Shown here: positions 55,381 to 64,000 of the stretch, piece after piece
Layout: each line of letters opens with the position of its first letter
How positions within the stretch are numbered: position 1 is the stretch's first letter
Assembly (NCBI GenBank): GCA_038030265.1
Contig: CM075943.1
Location: forward strand, 38,192,001 to 38,256,000
DNA length: 64,000 nt
Direction: 5' to 3'
From: Corythucha ciliata
Lineage: Eukaryota; Arthropoda; Insecta; Hemiptera; Tingidae
The notes under the pieces: model-generated
What the model was told of the DNA's origin: nothing
Seen by the model: the letters and a program-made list of their open reading frames with translations, nothing else
The model's database searches: none
Position numbers and translations under genes: made by a program

Positions 55381-58300
55381 AAAAATAGCGTTGAATTTCA
55401 CTAGTTCATCTTAGCGCTCTAAAATTCGACTCAATAATTTAATGTAACGAAAGCCCTGGGTCCCATTGAGATTTATCGAATACTTTGATGGGGGAGGGTG
55501 AAATGGGGGATGAAATTTCAAAAAGAAAAAGCTTAAATTCACACGTTTAGGTATCATAAAATACGGCACAAAAATTTAATATTACAAAGCCCTTGGAAAA
55601 CTACCGAAACTTTTCGACATTTTGAAGAGAGGGTGTTGAAAATAGAGGAAGAAGTTCGGCTTAATGAAACAAATAATGGTATCAAAATTATTACTTCTGG
55701 GACGGCTTAGGGTATCCGTATACATAATGAAATGCACTCTTTCCGACCGCCAGCTGCCGGAGCGAAATTTTTTACTTCGGGATTTTGTTTACGCCATGAA
55801 TTCAGCCAGTTCATGCTCCATGGTCTTCAGTTGGCCACTACCTCGTACAAATTGGAATAATAAGTGAATTTAGAGTTTGTACTTAAATTATGACATCAGA
55901 TTAGTGAAGGGTTTACACCGGGAAAATACAATTTGGGTTTTTATCCGTTTTTCACGCAATGTTGCAACAGACTCAGCTAATGAATAATAAACAAACAACC
56001 ATGGGTATTTATTGCACCCATAGAATCATACGAACTCACTGTTTGCACAAAAATGGTTAAAATTCTAACTGTTACGGAAGACAAAGCTGAAGCCGAGCCT
56101 TGCCACCAAATGTCCATTAATTTTTCTATTGGAATTCATCGCCAGAGGTTTTCTCGTTTGATTACGATGATGATAATTCAGATGCCGTTACATCAGTTTC
56201 GTTGGTCCTTTGAAAAATGAAGTGTGAATTGGCCTGCCGAACCTGTTTTCGGTATCCCTGCGTCCAAGAAGGTTTGAGGAGTCACGGCTTTCTGCATTAC
56301 TACTTCGACGATTTTGAATTTTCCAAGTGTGGGACAGATAGGTCCGTTTTCCGGCTTGATCAGTCGTTAAACGGTTTCTTTTAATGATTTTCATTCAAGA
56401 AAACGTGCTAAAGGATCTTTCTGTCGCAGCTGGTAAGATTCTAACCGCAATGGAAGACAAGTCGAAGTCGAACAAAGTCTTTGCCATCCACCAAACACTT
56501 GGCGTGACCGCCGAGGCACTTTCCCACAAAAATGTCTTCCCCCAGAATCCATCCTGGCCAAATCCGCCACTGCTTCGTCGAGATTAACCTTCATCTGTGT
56601 GGCAACCTTATGAATTTGTCAATGCCTTCTATTTGCTCGTCTTACTCAGCAGCGTATGATGATTGGGCCCAGGAGTGTCGCAGCGTAATGAATACTTTTA
56701 ACGCTGGAGTCTATTCTATCTTTCAGTTTTCGTAGGATCAGGGACTGTTCATTCTTGGAAAGTGGCGACCGAGGTGAATTTTCAGCAAGCTTTTGCTCAA
56801 TGTGGGGTAATGCGAGATGAATTTATCTCTATGGAGCAGATAGAGACTTCTCAGAGTTGAGGGAAAGGTTACAAGAGGCTGCGCGAGGAAAAAAACTCAC
56901 GCTTCGAGGCTGAATTCTCTAATTTCTGCTGTGAAAAGTTCTATTTACAATGAACGAATAAAAACCCAATTCGGGTGGGAAAATACTTTCTTGGGAAAAA
57001 ACCGGGTTTTTTCCAAAAAACCGGGAATATTCCCATTGGGTTTTTTCCCTTGACCCATCACTACTCCAGATTGACAAAATTGCTATGACAGGATCTCTGC
57101 GCTCGGGCGTTGAATGTCGGCTTGTTAAAATAATAAATACATACATAAATTTACAAAAACGGCAGTGAAATGAGAAGGAGATGCGGGAGTCCCCTCCTTC
57201 ATTGTATATTTTGGTCTTAAAATAAAATTGAAATTAAAATTAAAAACTAATAATGTGGAACAGCTCAGTGACAAGTTATGGAAACTGAGAGCTATAGGCA
57301 TCAGGCGTCATGAGGATCGTGTGGGAGGGAAACCATTCCCACCTCACGCCGTGATAATTTACAAGACACAAACAGAAAGACACAAAAACATGCTTTATAA
57401 TTACGAGAATAATAAGGAAAATTTAATATTAATAAGGATAATTTTTCCTATCGTAATTTCTCTTAGGCCTCATGCTTTAAGAAGATTCTCAACCACAACC
57501 TGCTAACGGTTTAGGTAATACATCCGAAATAAACGCGAGGAAAGACTTGAAGCATTGCTTGAAGGCAAGAGTGTATACCTTGTTAAGTTATTAAAATATT
57601 AGCCTTCCAATAATAAGCACGGCTTGACTGATTTGTCTTAGAAAATTGCACTCAATGTCTAACGCTCATGCAAACACGCATAAAAGAAAACAAAGAAAAC
57701 TTACCTAGGACGGAAGGAATTGCACGCTGACTCCGCTGTCACGCAGTTTAAGCAAAATGAATTCATAAGAAGTTTAGACACAATGCTAGAAGGAGTAATA
57801 CAATACAATACGAACTGAATGTAAACCACCATGTACTGCTCAATCCGACTTCCAAATGAGAAGCTTTAGCGGAGATCTGACCTCTCCCACCAGGCCACCA
57901 CGCGTCCCTAAATTCTTCCATCAAGAGTCAAAGACTTACGCCTGACTTTTAAGCGAGTATAACATGCACCGTGAACGAGGGAAGAGCGACTGCGGACTGT
58001 ATGTACCTGCGCCTTAGCTTTGTCTTCACTCTTCGCCATTACTTGAATTTCTTAATATTATTTTTGCATCTTACGCATTTCACGAAGGGTGCCTTCTATA
58101 TTCGTTTCCTACCTCAAGCTGAACGGGTTTGCTTCAAACAACCCCTGCAACCCCTCCCGTGCTGTTTTGTAAATCCATCTACTTCCTTTGTTTATGACTT
58201 TTGGTAACCTTTTTTTGATACACCAAAAGTTGGTTTTTAGATCAAGCCTTTGAGGTATAGGACAAATTTTTCAAGGGTGCTCACGGGGGGGGGGGGCTAG

Positions 58301-58600
58301 GGGGGCCTTCGGTTGGCAGGTAGAAAATTAGAAATCGTTGAGAGTTTCAATGTAATAGCACAATCACTATAGATTTTGGGAGTAAGCGTGAATCAGCTAG
58401 CTGAATTACATGGTAACCATCTACGCAAACTTATAAAAGTGAAATTTTAAATTATAGGGTGTGTTCATGGAAAATCGTGAACCTCGTATTTCTTAATTGC
58501 TGAATGCTGAACAGATGAGAGCTACCCGAAGGTACGATGAAACTATGGATAACTATAAAGACATATTGCTAATTCAGATCAGAATTGAGGAACTCCAATT
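55381..58600. other. No recognisable gene
   Basis: Short frames only. Inverted GGGAAAAAACCGGG / CCGGG...TTTTTTCCC motifs lie at 56990-57050 and a G-run at 58287-58300. Nothing matches a known family. Confidence 0.5.
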
Positions 58601-58619
58601 TTTTTTTATCAAGAACTCA

Positions 58620-59075
58620 AAAGATACGAGATAGTCGTGTACAGTCGGTTCCAACTCGATATGTTTTATCAAGTAGTACTTTTTCAATGAGTGTCTTGCT
58701 TGAACAACCGAAATTCAATCGACGAAAAAGGAGTATACATCACTAAAACTTTACCGATTATTCCCAATTTACCGACTAGTTAGTGTCATATCGCTACACA
58801 GTCGTTTAAAACCCCATACTTTTTAATCGAGTCTTTTTTTTCCAACGAGTAGCTCGTTTTAGTTATTTTCCCAGTCGTTTAAATATCAGTTACTCATTCG
58901 CATATTTAAAGCGATTCCCAAACGACTGACATTTCACACTCCGTATAAGAAGTTGTTAAAAACTTGAGAGGGCTTCTTTGAAGCAAATTTTTTAACCGAT
59001 TTTTAAGGTATAAGTTAACGATCAAACTCAACTCGGTAATTTTTAGCTACTTAGAATACCGAGTTTTTTTTCCGT
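58620..59075. repeat. Divergent ACCGAG/CAGTCGTTT repeat region
   Basis: Recurrent CAGTCGTTT, ACCGACTAG and AACTCGGTA motifs. It ends ACCGAGTTTTTTTTCCGTG immediately before copia coding sequence, which resembles a right terminus of the CACTGGG-type elements. A possible left end, CATGGAAAATCGTG, lies at about 58469. No target duplication was established. Confidence 0.4.
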
Positions 59076-60835
59076 GAATCCGAAAGAAAAATTGCAAGAA
59101 TGTGAAACTTGCATTCAAGCAAAAATGACTCGAAACCCATTTCCAAAGCGAGACAGCCCGAGAACATAGGAACTCCTTGAAATCGTACATTCCGATGGGA
59201 TTGACCCGGTTCGTACCCCGTCAAACGGAAATTCAAAATATTTCGTTACTTTTATTGACGATTACTCCCGATATTGCAAATTTATGTTTTGAAGCAGAAA
59301 AATGAAGTCATGAGTCGTTTTAAAGAGTTCCAGCGCGAAACAGAAAGATTCACTGGAAAGAAAATCAAGTTTCTTCAAACCGATAATGACAAATCGGAGT
59401 ACTGCAACAAAGAACTCGACGCTTACTTAGAAAACTGCGGCATTAAAAGAAGACTTGCAACCACTACACACCGCAGCAAAACGGAGTAGCTGAGAGGAAA
59501 AATAGAACTCTAGTTGAAAAAGCGAGATGTCTTCAGTTAGACTCGAACCTTCCACATGCACTAACTTTTTGGGCTGAAGCAATTTTCACTTCGAACTACT
59601 TATCGAACAGAACTTCATCGAAATCGATAAATGGTGAATTACCGTATACAAAATGGACCGGTAAAACCCCTTCAGTTCGACATCTTCACGTTTTCGGCTC
59701 AAAAGCATTAATGTTAAAAAAACACCTCGAAGAGGAAAATTTGAATCAAAGAACACCGAGGCGTACAGAATTTGGGTTCCCTAAAGAAAGAAAGTGTAAG
59801 AGTCGAGAGACGTCAAAATACTGAACAAACAGTCAGAAATAAGAAAAGACAGCTCGCACTACAACAAAATGACGCTTTTGAAATCTAAATCACCCTTCCA
59901 TCAAAAAATTCACAATTAGACAGTAAAACTGCAAGTCCACAACCGCTTCAAAATCCAGAAGAAGAAAATGTAGACAACGCAGAAAATGCTACGTTACCTA
60001 CAACGTTGGACTCCACCACATCAGAAATAAGAGTAGAAGAAGAAAATGTCGAAACACTGAAAAATAAACCTAAAGGGATAAGAAGAACGGATAATATCGA
60101 TGAGCGATTATTTAATGAACGCTCAGACAGAAGAAACAGGTGTGAAATTGCCAAATAAACAATATTCAAGTGAATGGCACGACGCTATAAAAACCGAAAT
60201 TCGGTCACATCTGAGAAACGGAAATTAGTTGAAAGAAAAGACGGAACTAACGTGGTTGATTCAAAAATGACACTAACGAATAAAATCAAGCCGAACGGTG
60301 AACTCGAAAGAAAAAAGGCACGTCTGGTTGCCAGAGGATTTTCTCAACGACCCGGTGTTGAATACGATGAAACGTTTGCACCAGTAGCAAAACTCTCCTC
60401 AATTCGAATTTTACTGGCCCTAGTAGCTGAAGAAAACCTCACTCTCAAACACCTTGATTTCTCTTCCGCGTTTTTGAACGGTGACATCGAAGAGGAAATT
60501 TTTATGAAAATGCCCAACTGTCTAGAAAACTTTCTTCAAGACATAATGCTCGAAGAAAGTGACGATCCTAATTCGGAATTGTTCACAAAAGCGAAAAACA
60601 TGCTTGAAGACATGAAAAATTTGAAAAAAGAAAAGGTCTGCCGCCTACAAAAATATCTCTACAGTTTGAAGCAAGCCGGAAGGCAATGGTTCTTAAAGTT
60701 GAACAAAATTCTACAAACTTTGGGTTTTCAACCGTCTCTCGCTGACCCTTGCGTCTACGTCTTGTCGCGAGGAGGAGGAGGAGAAAAAGTTATTGTTGCA
60801 GTTTATGTCGATGACTTAATTATTGGCGATTGTAG
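59076..60835 (+). pseudogene. Copia integrase and reverse transcriptase
   Basis: From NPKEKLQECETCIQAKM the plus strand reads into the integrase (HSD, then LQTDNDKSEY, then NGVAERKNRTLVEKA, the D-D-E set) and, at 60174-60835, into RT (YDETFAPVAKLSSIR, LDFSSAFLNGDIEEEIFM, YSLKQAGRQW, YVDDLII). Stops and frameshifts break it, for example a TAG near 59167 and one after KFMF near 59290. The RT ends abruptly after YVDDLIIGDCS where the Jockey-type element begins, so RNase H is missing. The start continues exactly where the copia units at 51.9 and 53.8 kb end, so it belongs to the same family. Confidence 0.85.
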
Positions 60836-60849
60836 CTATCACTAGCGGC

Positions 60850-62571
60850 GCTAGTGTCGTGGGTTAATGAAACCGGTACTCCCTACATATGTTAAATAAT
60901 AACAAGTTTTGTGTTTTTTTTTTAATTGTTTTTTCGTGGTCAACGTCCGTAACATAATGGGAAAAAGTAGTCAGTTAGCCTAAAGTGACGAGAACAGAAG
61001 AACGAGGTTTCTGATACATTTATACTCAAACGTCAAGAAAAATCCCAAGCCTTTCGGCGGTCGACTTTCTCCCAACACTGGGCTAATTGATAGCTGACAC
61101 CGTTGAACCCTCAATTTTTGGGAAACAATGAAATGACAATGTGGTGTCTCCCGGTCGTTCCCCCGCGGAAACGCTCGAGGAAATTGTGCAGAAAACTAAA
61201 CTCGCGGTTGTGAAACACCGAACTACAACCGCGGCGTTTCGCATCCAGGACGAAAACATCAACGTTGCATTCAGTGAGTTGTATAATATAATTCTAAGTC
61301 TATGCGACCATTTGGGGCAAGCAGAACTTAAAATCAAATCTCAGATTATCGAAGCAAATGAACGTTTGGACGTTAACCCCCTCCATAATGAACGCGTTGA
61401 GTACGCTAAGGACGAGGAGCAGCTTGAATGAGAGACGAACTGGATCCTCAAAAGGAATAAAAAGAAACGGAAAGCATCTTCCTCACCGGACATATCCGAT
61501 GAGCCCAGAAAGAATAAAAGTAATGATACTGGACCTGCTTCACATGTTCAGCTAGAAAAAAGTAAAAAAGAGGCACCGCCTCCCCCAGTAACGGTTATTG
61601 GTGTTACTGAGTACAGTACGATACATAATTTCATAAAAAGTGTGGAAACCACAAAAGAGTGTTCCATCAAAGCGTTATCCAACAATGTTTGGAAAATTTT
61701 CGCCCAAGATAGCGACTCGTATCGTGCTCTTACTAATGGCTTAAGGCAAAAAAAAATTCGAGTGGTACACGTATGAGAATAAAAATGAGCGCCCCTTCAG
61801 AGTAGTCGCAAGAGGGCTTCACCACTCCTGCTTACCGGAGGATATAGTGAACGACCTTAAGGAAAAGGGGTATAAAATTACAGAGGCTGTTAACCTAATT
61901 TTAAAAAAAAAAAAAAACAAAAAAAAAACAGGGAAAATGACGACGAGGGCAACCCAATCGTCATCAAGAAGAATCTTCCTCTTTTCGTACTTAGCTTCGA
62001 TAACATGGAAGAAACTGAAAAGATATACTCGATCCAGTCGATTCTTAATATAAAAGTTAAGATCGAACCTTTGAGAAGAACTACAAATCTCATTCCGCAG
62101 TGTAAGAACCGCCAGGGGTTCAACCATACACGAACCTACTGCCAGCGAGAAGCGAGGTGTGTCAAGTGTGCTGGGAAGCATGACGCACAAAAATGCCCCC
62201 TCACGAAGGGCCCAGCAAAATGCGTCAACTGCGGAGACGCCCACCCAGCGAGCTATCGTGGATGTGAGGTAGCCAAAAAGTTGCAGCGTATGAAAGAAAA
62301 AGCCAATAACTCCAAGACCGGAGGGGCTGGGAAAAGGCAAGCAGCAAAGATCATTCAGAAAGTCCAACCAGATGCTAGGGAAACAATTGTTCCGACTAAA
62401 AAACAAACGTCCTATGCTGGGGTAGTTAGCGGCCATCCGGCTCCATCCTCAGTTGATAAAATGCTCACTCTACTATTAGAAATTGTGAACGAGCAAAAAA
62501 GAACCAATAATCTGTTGGCTGAGAGGGTTAGCACCCTCGGAAAGAGCCTAAAAGTTAGACAAAAATTATGA
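60850..62571 (+). pseudogene. Jockey-type non-LTR element, 5' region and ORF1
   Basis: ORF1 coding begins near 61141 (MVSPGRSPAETLEEIVQKTK) with a coiled-coil-like start. It changes frame near 61430 and again around 61770-61850 (RVVARGLHHSCLPEDIVNDL) and reaches an intact C-terminal part at 62005-62571. That part has three Cys-His knuckles (CKNRQGFNHTRTYC, CVKCAGKHDAQKC, CVNCGDAHPASYRGC), the nucleic-acid chaperone region of Jockey ORF1. In the first, the usual second cysteine is replaced (CKNR for CKNC). An A-rich run at 61899-61930 contributes to the frameshift. ORF2 follows after four bases. Confidence 0.8.
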
Positions 62572-64000
62572 AACGTCAAAATACTGTGACAATAGCAACA
62601 TGGAACGCAAATGGACTGGGCAACATGCTTCAGAACTTGAGTTATTTCTCCATCAAGAAAAAGTTGATATCTGTTTGATCTCGGAAACTCATTTCACGAG
62701 GTCATCTCACATGAAAATCAATTTGATGAGAAAAGAAAGCTCACTCCCACTAAACAATGTTTTATTTCGTGACCGCGGTTTCAGCTTAACGCCATCTTCA
62801 AACGAGCCAACGAAAAAACAACAAGTTGGAGTTGTTGTTTTTTCGTTGGCTCGTTTGAAGATGGCGTTAAGCTGAAACCGCGGTCACGAAATAAAACATT
62901 GTTTAGTGGGAGTGAGCTTTCTTTTCTCATCAAATTGATGGATGCTCCCACACTTCCGGCCTAATAATTCATGAAAATCAAAGGCTACTCGTGCTATTGT
63001 GCGGACCACCCAACAGGTAGACCGCGAGGAGGAGCAGCCATCTTCATTAAGAGCACCGTTCAACACTACGTGGAGCCCAGTATCCAGGAAGAGTTCATGA
63101 AAGTAGCAACAGTTAAAGCATCCGTAAATAGCAAAAGCTGTAGCATTTCTGTCATCTACTGCCCTCCCAGATACGCACTGAAAGAATAGGACTACTTATC
63201 GTTAATGGATAGTCTGGGTGCTAATTTCGTCATCGGCGGGGATTTCAATGCAAAGAATACATATTGGGGCTCGAGGCTAACAACCACAAAAGGACGAGAG
63301 TTGTTCTCCGCTGGGAGAAGAAAAAATTGCAGTTTCCATTCATCAGGAAAGCCTACGTATTGGCCCAAGGACCCATTAAAGACTCCTGATCTCATTGATT
63401 TTTTTGTGGTCAAGGGAGTATCGGACAACTTCATTCACGTAGAAGACTGTGGCAGTCTAATGTCAGATCATTCTGCTTTTGTTCTTACGATTAGCGGCTC
63501 AATCATTTTGAAGGAAGACCGGCCAAGGCTAGTCACTCAACGCACTAGTTGGGATGTTTTCAGGGAATACGTCGCCTCTAATATTAACCTTTCAGTCCCT
63601 CTAAAATCACCGGAACAATTAGAAGAGGAAGCTGGGAACTTCGTCAAATGTATTCAGCGAGCTGCTTGGTCTGCCACGCCTACAGAAAACATTGCAAGAA
63701 TCAGCCACGCTACATATCCCCGTGAGGTTAGAGAGCTGATTAGGGAAAAAAGAAAGGCGAGGAAACTCTGGCAAAACAGTAGAGCTCCTTGTGACAAAGC
63801 AAAACTGAATAGGCTAAAGACTCGGCTTGACGCCCTGAACAAAGAAATCAAGCAAGAAACACATGCCAGACTATTGATGGATAACTCCAGGAAAGGACAC
63901 GGATTACTCCCTGTGGAAGATCACTAAATCGCTTAAGCATCCCAAAGAACACATTCCTCCGATTAAAAAGCTGGACGGAGAATGGGCCAAAAGTCCCCGA
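62570..64000 (+). pseudogene. Jockey-type ORF2 endonuclease, runs off the right edge
   Basis: ORF2 starts at the ATG near 62570 with IATWNANGL, shifts frame, and continues as VDICLISETHFT. A hairpin insertion at about 62718-62969 interrupts it. It resumes with GYSCYCADHPTGRPRGGAAI, passes a TAG near 63187, and from 63205 reads FVIGGDFNAKNTYWGSR, TPDLIDFFVV and SDHSAF. Together these supply the APE endonuclease motifs (N, E, D-N, D-H). The linker to RT begins; a frame change near 63890 leads to YSLWKITKSLK, which continues past the window end. RT is not in the window. Confidence 0.85.
62718..62938. repeat. Perfect inverted repeat, 107-bp arms, 7-bp loop
   Basis: Bases 62718-62824 and 62832-62938 are exact reverse complements with loop GTTGGAG. 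CATGAAAATCA precedes the left arm (62710-62720, overlapping its first bases) and recurs at 62970-62980. The retrotransposon coding sequence resumes there, so the hairpin plus a 31-base tail was inserted with duplication of about 11 bp. Confidence 0.92.

Noticed and set aside
61819..62436. 205-codon minus-strand frame
   Set aside because: Shadow of ORF1 of the Jockey-type element; the plus strand carries the Cys-His knuckles.
1..64000. tRNA, rRNA and other RNA genes
   Set aside because: No cloverleaf or rRNA core sequence was recognised by eye; a covariance-model search would be needed to exclude tRNAs.

Overview
The window reads as AT-rich nuclear DNA of an animal, most likely an arthropod and probably an insect. 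The evidence is the set of mobile-element families (P/THAP, piggyBac, MULE, PIF/Harbinger with a MADF gene, Ty3 and Ty1/copia retroelements, Jockey/I-type non-LTR elements, a KRBA2-like integrase gene, a protein-primed PolB), spliced genes with short GT-AG introns, and many foldback MITEs. No bacterial operon, rRNA or CRISPR array is visible. Nearly everything recognisable is a transposable element, usually inside another one. Family names come from motifs I could read; no database search was possible.

Layout. 1-660: small acidic phase-0 exons of a minus-strand gene that leaves the window. 1416-3949: a four-exon minus-strand gene with a DDE-like DUF7869-type domain whose frame stays open through all four exons. 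4.0-7.4 kb: repeats and MITEs. 7.6-15.6 kb: a dead MULE split by a dead Ty3 element (8732-14894), one LTR of which contains a PIF/Harbinger element (8824-10987). 15.6-20.1 kb: repeats, MITEs and a 338-bp palindrome.

20.2-46.3 kb is the centre of the window. A composite (non-LTR retrotransposon, carrying a piggyBac and a Ty3 element, followed by a KRBA2-like integrase gene) is present twice. Copy A runs 20924-36046 and copy B 38076-45723, with a 500-N gap before B. Copy A carries three extra insertions that B lacks: a 4.47-kb P element with 8-bp target duplication, and two elements with CACTG termini and 2-bp duplications (TG and TA). B serves as the empty-site control, so ends and target duplications are read directly. 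Copy A ends against a truncated protein-primed DNA polymerase B gene of Maverick/Polinton type.

46.3-50.4 kb: no recognisable gene. 50.4-54.1 kb: a copia fragment with an internal inversion, then duplicated in tandem. 54.5-55.4 kb: a three-unit satellite. 59.1-60.8 kb: the copia integrase and RT portion. 60.9 kb to the end: a Jockey-type element with ORF1 (zinc knuckles) and the start of ORF2, whose endonuclease is interrupted by a perfect 107-bp-arm hairpin.

Most element genes carry stops or frameshifts. The closest to intact are the DUF7869-type gene, the P transposase (one homopolymer frameshift plus an unresolved THAP exon junction), the copy A piggyBac transposase catalytic part and the copy B KRBA2-like gene.
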